Source: Sphingobacteriaceae bacterium
Lineage (GTDB): Bacteria > Bacteroidota > Bacteroidia > B-17B0 > Aurantibacillaceae
DNA: 64,000 nucleotides
Direction: 5' to 3'
Assembly: GCA_016709575.1 (NCBI GenBank)
Contig: JADJMM010000008.1
Span: 124,001-188,000 of the forward strand
Numbering within the stretch: position 1 is the first letter of the stretch; every line of letters begins with the position of its first letter. The position numbers and the translations under genes are program-made. Below are positions 11,208 through 21,526 of the stretch, one piece after another. The notes beneath the pieces are model-generated. The model was given only the letters and a program-made list of their open reading frames with translations, ran no database searches and was not told the DNA's origin.

Positions 11208-12001
11208 CTAGTCCTTTGCAATTTTCTTATACGAAACTGTAATCCCTTTTATTAAAGAAGAACTCAATCCGTTATGCTCCATCTCGTTTAAACCCGCTAT
11301 GGTACAGCCTTTTGGGGTGGTTACCTTATCAATTTCCTGTTCGGGGTGAGTGCCCTTTTCAATGAGTAAACTCGCTGCGCCTTTTACTGTTTGAGCGACT
11401 ATTTTACGGGCTGTCGCGGCATCAAAACCAATTTCAATTCCTCCTTGTATATTGGCGCGTATATATCGCATAGCGAATGCAGTTCCACACGCACCAATAA
11501 TTGTAGCAGCCGCCATAAGTTTTTCTTCAATTATAACGGTCTGACCTAAATTGTCAAACAAACCAACTACTTCACCAACTTCTCTTTTTCCTGCATTATT
11601 GTGAGCGATACATGTCATACTTTCACTTATGGCGATCGCGGTATTAGGCATTGCTCTGAATACAGGTAAATTTTTTCCAAGTGCATCAACTATTTCTTCA
11701 ATAGAAACACTACTTACAACTGATATTAAAATTTGTTTAGCGTTAACACTTTTAGAAATGCCTTTCAAAACATCTTTTATTTGAAATGGTTTTACGCATA
11801 ACAAAATTATATCTGCGTTCTTTACAGCCTTAGTATTTTCACTTTCCACCACGCAACCTTTTTCTTTAAATCATTTAATAAAGAAACATTTCTACGTGTA
11901 ATAGTGATATTAGAAGCTTTAGAATATTTTGAATCAATTAATCCTTCGGCGATGGCAATTCCTAAATTACCGCCGCCTATTATGGTAATGTTGCGACTCA
12001 T
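11208..12001 (-). CDS. proC: pyrroline-5-carboxylate reductase, one frameshift
   Basis: ProC makes proline by NAD(P)H reduction of pyrroline-5-carboxylate. The N-terminus from the ATG at 12001 reads MSRNITIIGGGNLGIAIAEG, a Rossmann dinucleotide-binding motif. A missing A near 11870 shifts the frame, and the remaining 214 residues are open from 11852. The family segments VSSVSIEEI, FRAMPNTAI and the C-terminal TPKGCTIAGLNEME are all visible. The start overlaps the alaS stop by four bases (ATGA), so proC is translationally coupled to alaS. The total of about 265 residues is normal. Confidence 0.88.
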
Positions 12002-14670
12002 TGTAATAAGGTTTTAGCTTTATTAATAGCGCTGTCTAATGAAGATAACTCCGGCCCTTTTCCTTGTGCAAAGAATTTCTGACCACCACCATTTCCTTTC
12101 ATCACCGCAGCTGATTCGCGGATGATCTTGCCCATGTCGATGTTCTTATCTTTCACTAATTCGGTAGAGGTAGAGCCTGTTAATCCGGCAGCACCATCTA
12201 ATTCATAACCTGTTACTAAAACTAAATCAGTATAATCTTTAGTTAACTGGAAGTGAATGTTTTTTATTTCATCGAGGTGATTGAAATCTATTTTAGTGGA
12301 TAAGAAACGAATGCCGTTGTTAACAGGCGTCTTCTCGATATCTGTAATCAATTTCGCTTTTACCAATTTAGCACGCTCGCGAATTAATTCGAGATATTGT
12401 TTTTGTAAGGTATTGTGTTCTTCAATAAAATCAGAAACACTCTTTACAATATTTTTACTCCCCTTGAATAAATTTTTAATTTCATTTAAAGTTGTAGCTT
12501 GATTTTCGAAGTACTCTTCCACTTTAGCAGATGAAATCGCTTCGATCCTTCTGATACCTGCAGCAACGGCGCCTTCACTCACTAATTTAAAGAAACCAAT
12601 TTGCCCTGTAGAAGTAACGTGAGTTCCACCACATAATTCTATTGAATAATTTTTATCAATAGTCACCACACGAACCACATCGCCGTATTTCTCTCCGAAT
12701 AATGCCATTGCGCCTGTTTTTTTAGCAGCTTCAATATTCATTAATTCAATTTGAACAGGAATGTTTTCGCGGATTTTATTATTAACGATATGTTCAATCT
12801 CTTTTAATTCTTCATCAGTTACTTTCGAGAAATGAGAAAAGTCGAAACGTAAATGTTCATCATTCACTAAACTTCCTTTTTGTTCAACGTGCGTTCCTAA
12901 TGTGCTACGTAATGCTGCATGCAATAAGTGTGTAGCGCTATGATTGTTGGTTGTATATAAACGTCTTGCTTTATCAACTTTAGCAACGTAATCAATATTA
13001 ATATTTTCAGGAAGCTTATCGCAAAAGTGAATAGTAACACCGTTTTCTTTTCTAGTATCGGTAATAAATACTTTTTCGTTGATGCTTTCTAAAATCCCAA
13101 TGTCTCCAACTTGTCCACCACTCTCAGCATAAAAAGGAGTTTTGCTGATCACTAAATTGTATTGCTCTTTATTTTTTGCTTTTACTTTACGGTAACGAAC
13201 GATTTTACATTCCGATTCTAATTCATCGTAGCCAATAAATTCAGTTTCTTTTTCACCCTGAACAGTTTTTCCAAAGTCAGTGTAAATCCAATCTTCTGTA
13301 TCAACACTTGTTGCAGCGCGTGAACGATTTTTTTGTTCTTCTAAATATTTCGTGAAACCTGTTTCATCAACACTTAAATCATAGCTCTTCGCAATCAATT
13401 GTGTTAAGTCTAATGGAAAACCAAATGTATCATACAATTCAAAAACAACTTTCCCGTCGATAACAGTTCCTTTTTTCGAATCGGTTAAATCGATACAAAC
13501 TTGATCAATACGCTTTAAACCAAACTCTAATGTTTTGTAAAATGCGGTTTCTTCTTCTTTAATTACTTTTTCAATTAATACTTTCTGACTCACCAACTCA
13601 GGAAATGCGTGCCCCATTTGATTCGCCAACGTAGGAACCAAACGATGCATGAACGGTTCTTTTAAATTCAAAGATTGATAACCGTAACGAATAGCGCGAC
13701 GTAAAATCCTACGGATAACATAACCCGCACCTGTATTACTTGGCAACTGACCATCAGAAATAGAAAACGAAATAGCACGGATGTGATCTGCAATAACACG
13801 CATTGCAATATTAATCATCAATTGCTTTTTGTGATTTTGTTCGTCTTCCGGTTTGTAACGTAGTCCGCTTAACTCTTCAATTTTGTTGATGATAGGCATG
13901 AACACATCCGTATCGTAGTTACTTTGTTTTCCTTGTAACACTACGCACAAACGTTCAAATCCCATTCCTGTATCCACATGTTGCTTTGGTAGTTTCACCA
14001 ATGAACCATCGGCTTTACGCTCGAATTCCATGAATACATTATTCCAAATTTCAATAACTTGAGGATGTCCTGTATTTACTAAAACGTCTCCCGGACTTCC
14101 TAATCTATCTTCCGGTTTACGAATGTCGCAATGAATTTCACTGCAAGGACCGCAAGGACCCATATCACCCATTTCCCAGAAATTATCTTTTTTATTTCCG
14201 CGAAGAATTCTGTCTTTCGGAATTAATTTTGCCCAAGTGTCGTAAGCTTCTTGATCAAATGCTAAACCTTCTTTTTCATCACCTTCAAAAACGGTAACGT
14301 ATAAACGGTACGGATCAATTTTGTAAACTTTAGTTAGTAATTCCCATGCCCATTCAATTGCATCTTTTTTAAAATAATCTCCAAAACTCCAGTTACCTAA
14401 CATCTCGAACATCGTGTGATGATAAGTATCCACACCAACTTCTTCTAAGTCGTTATGCTTACCACTAACACGCAAACATTTTTGTGTATCGGCAATGCGG
14501 GGTGTTTAATAGGAGCGTTTCCTAAAAATATCTTTAAACGGCGCCATACCGCTATTGTTAAACATAAGTGTAGGATCACCTTTTACCACCATTGGTGCAG
14601 ATGGAACAATTTCATGACCTTTACTCTTGAAAAAATCTAAAAATGTTTGTCTTACTTTATTCGCTTCCAT
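11998..14670 (-). CDS. alaS: alanyl-tRNA synthetase, two frameshifts near the N-terminus
   Basis: AlaRS charges tRNA-Ala. The start at 14670 reads MEANKVRQTFLDFFKSKGHE and continues through MFNNSGMAPFKDIF. One-base losses near 14522 and 14503 break the frame before QKCLRVSGKHNDLEEVG, after which 825 residues are open from 14475. Aminoacylation motifs, the editing-domain HxxxH (SATHLLHA) and the zinc motif ELCGGTHV are visible, followed by the C-Ala domain with a GGGQ motif near the end. The total is about 890 residues, close to the usual size. As an essential gene it is strong evidence that the breaks are sequencing errors. A perfect palindrome lies 9 bases upstream of the start (14679-14695). 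Confidence 0.93.
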
Positions 14671-14678
14671 AAATTTTT

Positions 14679-14695
14679 GTGATAATTGTTATCAC
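14679..14695. promoter_or_regulatory. palindrome just upstream of alaS
   Basis: GTGATAA-TTG-TTATCAC is a perfect inverted repeat with 7-base arms and a 3-base centre, located 9-25 bases upstream of the alaS start. It also lies in the alaS/M23 divergent region. The form fits a dimeric repressor operator or a small leader hairpin. No regulator can be assigned from the sequence. Confidence 0.4.
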
Positions 14696-14715
14696 TTTTT
14701 AACTAAATACTGAGC

Positions 14716-14745
14716 TTGCAAATTTAGCTTAATTTTTTATCTTTG
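14716..14745 (+). promoter_or_regulatory. Bacteroidota sigma-A type promoter for the M23 peptidase gene
   Basis: TTG at 14716-14718 is followed after 19 bases by TATCTTTG at 14738-14745. This matches the Bacteroidota -33 TTG / -7 TAnnTTTG consensus. The box ends 30 bases before the ATG at 14776. Confidence 0.6.
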
Positions 14746-14775
14746 CCATAGCCAAAATGGCTGTTTTTCAACAAG

Positions 14776-15746
14776 ATGTCGAAAGTTAAATATAGATTTA
14801 ATACAAAATCGCTTACCTACGAGAAGGTGAAGGTCACGTTTCGGGACAGGTTTTGGCGTTTTCTATCGTATTTGGCTATCGGATTGGTGTTTGCAACTGG
14901 TACGGTTTTAATCGCTTACAAGTTCATTGATTCTCCAAAAGAAAAATGTTGAAGCGTGAGATAGAGGCCCTTCAATTACAATACAATTTACTGCATAAAA
15001 AAATGGACCAAACGCAATTGGTTTTAAATGATATGCAGGATAGGGATGATAATATTTACCGTGTCATTTTTGAATCAGAACCCATTCCCAATTCTATTCG
15101 TCAGGCCGGTTTTGGTGGGAGTGACAGGTATTCTGTTTTTGATAATTATGATAATGCGGAACTTTTAAAAACAACCACAGAGCGTTTGGATAAAATCACC
15201 AAGCAATTATATATTCAATCTAAATCATTTGATGAAGTAGTGAATTTAGCGAAGAACAAAGAGCAATTGCTGTCTTCAATTCCTGCTATCATGCCAATTA
15301 ATAATAAAGATTTACGCCGACAGCCCGGAGGTTTTGGATGGAGAACACATCCTATTTATAAAACGCCTGAGTTTCATCCGGGAATGGATTTTGCGGCAGA
15401 ACAAGGAACGCCAATTTATGCAACAGGTGATGGAGTTGTTGAAACTGCTGATGCAAATGCACAAGGTTATGGAAATCACGTAGTAATTAATCATGGATTT
15501 GGTTATCAAACATTGTATGGTCATATGAGTAAGATGGCTGTGAAAGTTGGCAAAAAAATTAAACGTGGAGAATTAGTTGGATATGTTGGAAGTACCGGTT
15601 TAAGTACAGCGCCTCACATCCATTACGAAGTAATTAAGAATGGCGAAAAAGTAAATCCGATTAACTTTTACTTTAACGATCTTACGCCTCAACAATATCA
15701 AATCATGCTAGAGATGTCATCAAAAGCAACTCAATCGTTTGATTAA
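14776..15746 (+). CDS. M23 family metallopeptidase (LytM-like), one frameshift
   Basis: A membrane-anchored peptidoglycan hydrolase of about 323 residues. From the ATG at 14776 there is a basic N-terminus and one membrane segment (LAIGLVFATGTVLIAYKF). A missing A near 14944 breaks the frame. The rest, open from 14946, has a coiled coil (about residues 55-120 of the full protein) and a C-terminal peptidase M23 domain. Zinc ligands are seen in HPGMDF and in the HIH of the segment TAPHIHYEV. It resembles the Bacteroidota family of M23 proteins with an N-terminal membrane anchor that cleave stem-peptide cross-links or activate amidases. It shares a TAATG stop/start with the permease gene. Confidence 0.88.
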
Positions 15747-17060
15747 TGAGCACATCGAACATTCAAAAAATTGGTTTTACAACAGCTATTTCATTGGTAA
15801 TTGCCAATATGATTGGCACCGGTGTGTTTACGAGTTTAGGTTTCAGGTTATGAGTATTGAATCCGGTTTTGCGATTATGATGTTGTGGATTGTTGGTGGA
15901 TTTTATCATTATGTGGTGCTTTAACTTATGGAGAAATTGGTTCTGCATTTCCTGAGAGTGGGGCGAGTATAATTATCTTTCAAAATTATATCACCCATCA
16001 GTAGGATTTTTATCAGGATGGGTTTCTGTTACTGTTGGTTTCGCTGCTCCGGTTGCTGCGGCTGCAACGGCTTTAGGTTTGTATGTAAATAAAATTTATT
16101 CGGATGTAAACGGAACAATTTTAGCAATAGCAATCATTATAATTCTAACCAGTAGTTCATTCAATAAATTTAAAATTAGGAAGTGCTATTCAACGCGCCT
16201 TTACTTTAATTAAGATTGTAATCATAGTTATGTTTGTTGGATTTGGATTATTTCATCATCCTGAACACACAACATCTTTTGCGCCAACATCCGATGCGTG
16301 GAGTCAAATTACTTCTGCTGCTTTTGCGGTTTCATTAGTGTTTGTCACTTACGCTTACAGTGGTTGGAACGCCGCTTCTTATATCGCCGGCGAAATAAAA
16401 AATCCACAAAAGAATTTACCGAAAGCTTTAGTCTGGGGAACGCTAATTGTAATGATAATTTACACCGCACTTAATTTTGTGTTTATGTATTCAGTTCCTG
16501 TTCCTGAATTAAAGGGACAAGTTGAAGTCGGTTATTTAAGCGCCAATAAAATTTTCGGTCACGATCTTGGACAATTCATGAGTCTAGTCATCGCATTATT
16601 GTTAGTTTCTACTGTTAGCGCCATGATTTTAGCCGGACCACGAGTGATGCAAGCAATGGGTAAGGGGATGCGTCAGTTAAGTATTTTCTCAACAGCGAAT
16701 AAAAATAATGTGCCTTATGTGGCAGTAATTTTTCAATCTGTTATTTCAATTGTTTTGGTTTTGACATCTTCGTTTGAGTCCTTAATCACATACGTAGGAT
16801 TTACCTTGAATTTATTTACATTCTTAACCGTATTCGGAGTGTTTATTTTGAGAATGAAGCATAAACATATTCAGCCTGAATATAAAACGCCATTCTATCC
16901 TGTAACTCCCGTTTTGTTTTTACTAATTAGTGGTTGGATTTTGTTTTTTATCTTTAAGAATAAAACAGAAGAATCCTTATATGGATTAGGGACCGTACTG
17001 TTAGGATTTATATTTTACTGGTTAAGTGAGAAATTCAATAATAGGAAAGCAAATGTTTAA
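15746..17060 (+). CDS. APC family amino acid permease, about four frameshifts
   Basis: From the ATG at 15746 the first membrane helix reads ISLVIANMIGTGVFTSLG, the APC helix-1 signature. The frame then shifts near 15840, 15925, 15960 and 16175. Correcting each by one base gives ALTYGEIGSAFPESGGEYNYL and GSAIQRAFTLIKI, and the rest is open from 16230. A TYAYSGWNAASYIAGEIKNP segment is characteristic of the L-type amino-acid transporter branch. About 12 helices and 440 residues are expected. The substrate is probably an amino acid but cannot be fixed. The four errors in about 350 bases make this the most damaged stretch of the window. Confidence 0.8.
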
Positions 17061-18297
17061 GGGATTCTTTCTTTTCGGATTTTTATTGACTTTCAGTTTA
17101 CAATCCCAAACTTCTTCTTTTCTCGATAGTCTTTTAAAGAAAACTCTACCGGCCTATAGTAAAGTTCTATCGCAACCCGATAAATACAAAGTACAGGTTG
17201 TTTACACACAAATTAATCGTGACAAATACAATTACGCTACTTTCCAAGAGTATAAATTTAATGTCAATAAAAATTATTTTTATCCGGCAAGTACTGTAAA
17301 ATTACCGGTGGCATTAGTAGCATTAATGAAATTGCAGGAATTAAAGGAAAAGGGAATTGGTTTAGAAACATCAATGCTTACCGATAGTGCGTTTTATTGT
17401 CAGAAAAAAATCAGTTCCGATACATCAACTGCAAATGATTTTCCTTCTGTTGGAAATTACATTCGTAAAATGTTATTGGTCAGTGATAATTCTGCTTGTG
17501 CACGCACTTATGAATTTGTAGGATGTGATTATCTCCATAAAAAATTAGAAAAATTAGGTTACGAAAATATTCGTATCACTAATCGTTTAGATGGAACTTG
17601 TCCTGGCGACACCGCAAAAATTACACCGCCTATTTATTTTTTAGCTGAGAATAAAGACACATTGTACAAACAGCCATTAACTTTTTCTGATTATAAAGCA
17701 GTGCATCCGATTGAAGATTCAAAAGTTGGACAACAACATGTGGATGCCGATGGAAAGAAATTTCCCGGACCAAAAGATTTTGCTAAACATAATTATTTAG
17801 AGTTACATGACCTGCACGACATAATGCGAAGAATTATTTTTAGAAATCATTTAAAAGAATCTGATAGATTAAATCTATCACAAGAGAATTGGCAATTTAT
17901 GGTAAAGCAATTAGGAATGTTACCGAAAGAAAGTGCTTATCCAAAATATCCTAAAAAAGTGTATTACGATTCTTATAAAAAATATTTCATGTACGGAAGT
18001 TCAGTGGCAACAATTAAAGGTGATAGCGTTCGTGTTTTTAATATTGTTGGTCGCGCCTATGGTTTTTTAATTGATTGTGCTTATGTGGTGGATTTCAAAA
18101 ATAAGGTAGAGTTTTTATTGAGTTCTTCCATTTATGTTAACGAACGGGATATCATTGGTAGTGGAAAATACGAATACGAGCTTTTAGGATTGCCTTTTTT
18201 AAGAGATTTATCCAAAACCATCTATAATTACGAGCGAAACCGGGATAAAAAGCACCGCCCAAAACTGGATGAATTTAACTTGTTTGGCTACCGTTAA
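17053..18297 (+). CDS. class A beta-lactamase-fold serine hydrolase, probably not a true beta-lactamase
   Basis: A secreted protein of 414 residues with a signal peptide (residues 1-18). It has the nucleophile motif SxxK (S80, K83 in PASTVKLP) and an SDN motif (144-146), both class A hallmarks. The third motif KTG is not seen: the corresponding C-terminal strand appears to read VGRAYGFLIDCAYVVDF. At about 414 residues it is much longer than the roughly 290 of resistance enzymes. The start at 17053 overlaps the permease end by eight bases. It is more likely a cell-wall or peptide hydrolase than a resistance gene. That judgement is inference from the missing KTG. Confidence 0.75.
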   Translation: MFKGFFLFGFLLTFSLQSQTSSFLDSLLKKTLPAYSKVLSQPDKYKVQVVYTQINRDKYNYATFQEYKFNVNKNYFYPASTVKLPVALVALMKLQELKEKGIGLETSMLTDSAFYCQKKISSDTSTANDFPSVGNYIRKMLLVSDNSACARTYEFVGCDYLHKKLEKLGYENIRITNRLDGTCPGDTAKITPPIYFLAENKDTLYKQPLTFSDYKAVHPIEDSKVGQQHVDADGKKFPGPKDFAKHNYLELHDLHDIMRRIIFRNHLKESDRLNLSQENWQFMVKQLGMLPKESAYPKYPKKVYYDSYKKYFMYGSSVATIKGDSVRVFNIVGRAYGFLIDCAYVVDFKNKVEFLLSSSIYVNERDIIGSGKYEYELLGLPFLRDLSKTIYNYERNRDKKHRPKLDEFNLFGYR

Positions 18298-18326
18298 AAA
18301 AGTACATTTGTCAACCTAATTTCATT

Positions 18327-19560
18327 ATGAAACCAATCATCCCGATACTCACAATTTTCACTGCTTTTGTTTGTTGTAATGGTGTTGAACCAAAACAGGA
18401 AATAAAAGAAGAACCAAAAAAAGATACAGTTAAACCTGTTGTAGTTGTTGATTCGGTTAAGAAGGATGAAGTTACATACTCACCTTTAGTTTACGCTCCG
18501 TTTAATCCGGATAATCAATTCAATAATATTACTGCTGTTATTAGCGGATTAAAAGGAAAAGCACACAAATTAAATTATTTGTTTGATTCTGTAGCTTGGT
18601 CGACACACGAAGAATTTATTGAGAAGAGTTGGAAAAAATTAGAGAGAACCCGTTTAAAATCCATGCGCACTTGGGCAGAAAAGGAATTTGCAAAACCAAA
18701 CGCCGAATCAAAAGTTGTATTCTATCCTTTCTCCGGACCTGATTATTTAACTGCAGATGCATTTTTTCCAAGTGCAGATAAATACATCATGTTAGGTTTA
18801 GAGCCCGTTGGTAAATTACCTGACTTGAAAAAATTTAAACCGGGTGAGCATAGTGATTACGCTCAGGATTTCAAGGAATCTTTGGGCGATATTTTTGATA
18901 AGAGTTATTTCATTACCCGTAAAATGTTACACGATTTCGGAAAACAAAAAGTAAATGGGTTATTGCCGGTACTTACCTTTTTCATTCGTAAAACAGGATA
19001 TGATATTGCGGATGTAAAATATTTATATCGCTTTAAACAAGATTCAATTGTTGAACGTCCATATGATACAAAAGTAATGGATCGTGAAAATCCAAAGGAA
19101 ACGAAAAAGCCATTTGGTGTTAGAATTGATTTTGTGAAGGGGGAAAAACAAAAAACAGTTTACTATTTCAAATATGATGTCAGCAATAAATTCTTTAACG
19201 ACACCTGTATTTTTTATAGCTACGTCGCTAATAATCCTAATTGGGTGACTTATATAAAAGCGCGTCTTATTTGTTGCATAACGGATTTATGAGCAATATG
19301 AAAGATATGATTCTTAAAAGTCGAACTACATAATTCAGGATGATACCGGAATGCCTTATAAATTCTTAACGGAAGGTTTTGATGTTAAATTATACGGACA
19401 ATATGCCCGTCCTGTTTCTGATTTCAAATGGCTGAATAAAGAACAGGCCTTGGAAAATTCCTTCAAAAAAGATAGCGCCAATATCCCCAAACTTCCCTTC
19501 CATTTAGGCTACCATTGGGGTAGTAAAAAGGATGTGATTATGTATGCTACTAAGAAGTAA
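18327..19560 (+). CDS. lipoprotein of unknown function, two frameshifts
   Basis: The protein starts with a lipoprotein signal peptide ending AFVCC. A charged Lys/Glu/Pro/Val linker follows (about residues 22-48), then a globular region of about 360 residues that I do not recognise. The open stretch 18327-19292 ends early. One-base shifts near 19262 and 19325 connect it to the stretch ending at 19560 (GFMSNMKDMI, then NYIIQDDTGMPYKFLTEGFDV). A role at the outer or inner membrane is inferred from the lipobox. It follows the beta-lactamase-fold gene by 29 bases, which suggests shared transcription but not shared function. Confidence 0.6.
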
Positions 19561-19665
19561 TCTGCCTTTTTAAGAGTTAATTGACCCCCTCTAAAGTGTT
19601 CGTAATGAGCCCGAACTGTTAATAAGTCGTTAACTACTCTTTAATTAAAGATTTTATATTTGAGT

Positions 19666-20004
19666 ATGTCTTTACAACAAGAGCAAACCGAAAAACTTTA
19701 CTATTCAATTAGCGAAGTGTCCGATATGTTTGAAGTAAATGCTTCAACTATACGTTTCTGGGAAAAAGAATTTGATATTCTTAAACCCACAAAAAACAAA
19801 AAAGGCAATCGTCTGTTCACTATCAAGGACATCGAAAACCTAAGGTTAATTGTTCATTATGTTAAAGAAAAGGGCTATACCTTAAGTGGTGCTAAAGACA
19901 AATTAAAAAGCGGTTCACCTGAGATGGAGAATGTTAAGCTGGAGGTAATTGATAAGTTAAAAAACATCAAGGAACAATTACTCCAAATGAAATCGAAGCT
20001 GTAA
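19666..20004 (+). CDS. MerR family transcriptional regulator
   Basis: A 112-residue protein with an N-terminal MerR winged helix-turn-helix (about residues 10-75: YYSISEVSDMFEV, STIRFWEKEFDIL, then GNRLFTIKDIENL). A short dimerisation helix follows. There is no effector domain, as in the small MerR proteins widespread in Bacteroidota. I use the ATG at 19666; a TTG six bases upstream is in frame. A TATATTTG box at 19655-19662 overlaps the start region, but no matching -33 element is visible. A strong terminator follows at once, so the gene is probably monocistronic. Confidence 0.85.
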   Translation: MSLQQEQTEKLYYSISEVSDMFEVNASTIRFWEKEFDILKPTKNKKGNRLFTIKDIENLRLIVHYVKEKGYTLSGAKDKLKSGSPEMENVKLEVIDKLKNIKEQLLQMKSKL

Positions 20005-20022
20005 AACACAGATAAATAATAG

Positions 20023-20050
20023 AAAAAGGGTAGCGAAAGCTACCCTTTTT
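20023..20050 (+). terminator. strong rho-independent terminator after the MerR gene
   Basis: GGGTAGC-GAAA-GCTACCC is a perfect stem with a GNRA-type tetraloop, flanked by A5 and T5 that extend the pairing. It sits 19 bases after the MerR stop. Confidence 0.9.
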
Positions 20051-20131
20051 GTTTATCAAAACTCCAATGTGAAAAAGTCCTTTTTGCCTTAGCGGAATCC
20101 CAGTTCAATTTTCTCTAATATTAGGCTTTAT

Positions 20132-21526
20132 ATGCTGCACAGGCCTATCCATACTTTATTGTTTTTACTGGCGACTTTAGCGCTTTTGGCTTTGTTGTCG
20201 TTTACATTTCCAAATGGCGGAATAACTATAGGTTCCGCTAATTTATCTTTTCCAACTTTGGCAAGTTTATTCAGTACTAAAACTGAAAAAACCGACATCT
20301 CTAAAATATTAGCAATTGCTGATGCTGAGGAGAATGATACACTTGTAAAAAAAGAAGTTGTCATAAAAAAAGCCTCTCTTAAGTTGGATTCTGTTAAAGG
20401 AAGGAATCTTGGTGAAGTAGCAATGGACACCACTATTAAACTTCTAACCACTATTCAATATAAATCTGCAGCGAAAACAGCGATGAATAATTTTTTCTAC
20501 TCGCTCACCAATGTTATGAACGAACCAAAAAGTGTTCGCATTTTACATTATGGTGATTCGCAAATTGAAGGGGATAGAATTAGTGATTATCTCCGTTCTA
20601 AATTACAAAGTCAGTTTGGTGGACAAGGTCCCGGATTAATTACATTCGTTCCCATTGCAGGAAGTGTAATAAATAGAATTAGCACTAGTGGCGGAACTTG
20701 GGACCGTTATGGTGTGTTTACCTTTAAAGATAAACGTGTGCCGCATAATAATTTTGGAGTGATGGCACAAATTTGTCGGTATGCTAATTATAATTCAGTT
20801 ACAGATACATCTTCCCCAGCTAAAAACGCAACAGCAAAAATTGTGACAACAAAAAATGGCGGAGCAAGTGCGGCAGCCTACAACAAAGTAAAATTATTTT
20901 ATGGTGGCGCTAAATCAAAAGTGCTTTGTGAGTTTTATGACTCCGGAATTTTTAAAGAGAGTGATAGTTTACAACAAGGCGGAAATTTCCATATTAAAGA
21001 ATATCCTGTAAACACTTTGACGCATGAGTTTAAATTCTCAGGATATGATTCTCCTGATTTTTATGCTGTGTCACTCGAAGGTGGAAAAGGCGTTATGGTT
21101 GATAATATGGGTTTACGTGGTAGTTCAGGAACTTTTTTCAACCAAATTAATTACGGACAATTAAAACAATTTTACGATTACTTAAATGTGAAATTAATTA
21201 TTCTTCAATTTGGCGCACCTGGTGCTTCAATTTTATTAATTGGTCCTTCAGATATGAGTGTGAAAGAAGGAACAGAATACGTTACTCATCCTTTATTAGA
21301 AGATTTACGCGATGCGATTAAGCAAGCAGCCTTTGATACTGATTGTGCATTCTTTGATATGTACGATTGCATGGGAGGAAAAAATAGTATGGTAACTTGG
21401 GTAGAGAAAGGAATTGCCGCAAAAGATTATATACATTTTAGTCCTGCCGGCGCCAGAAAAATTGCAACACTTTTATATTCATCATTAATAAGCGATTATA
21501 ATGCCTATGTGCGTTCGAAAAAATAA
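20132..21526 (+). CDS. SGNH/GDSL hydrolase-like protein of an O-acylation locus, block III apparently deleted
   Basis: A 464-residue protein with an N-terminal membrane anchor (residues 7-26), then a linker and an SGNH domain. Block I is HYGDSQIEGDR (nucleophile Ser143). Block V is the DYIH motif at 432-435. In the Bacteroidota family I know, the strand ending LQFGxN is followed by about 30 residues and then PGASxxxIGPSDMS. Here LQFGA runs directly into PGASILLIGPSDMS at 21214-21218, so the block III Asn region seems missing in frame. Such proteins sit beside MBOAT acyltransferases and transfer or remove acetyl groups on surface polymers. The next gene overlaps its end by about 25 bases. Confidence 0.82.
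   Translation: MLHRPIHTLLFLLATLALLALLSFTFPNGGITIGSANLSFPTLASLFSTKTEKTDISKILAIADAEENDTLVKKEVVIKKASLKLDSVKGRNLGEVAMDTTIKLLTTIQYKSAAKTAMNNFFYSLTNVMNEPKSVRILHYGDSQIEGDRISDYLRSKLQSQFGGQGPGLITFVPIAGSVINRISTSGGTWDRYGVFTFKDKRVPHNNFGVMAQICRYANYNSVTDTSSPAKNATAKIVTTKNGGASAAAYNKVKLFYGGAKSKVLCEFYDSGIFKESDSLQQGGNFHIKEYPVNTLTHEFKFSGYDSPDFYAVSLEGGKGVMVDNMGLRGSSGTFFNQINYGQLKQFYDYLNVKLIILQFGAPGASILLIGPSDMSVKEGTEYVTHPLLEDLRDAIKQAAFDTDCAFFDMYDCMGGKNSMVTWVEKGIAAKDYIHFSPAGARKIATLLYSSLISDYNAYVRSKK

Noticed and set aside
17053..18297. Antibiotic resistance beta-lactamase
   Set aside because: The KTG motif is absent and the protein is too long, so I describe it only as a class A-fold hydrolase.
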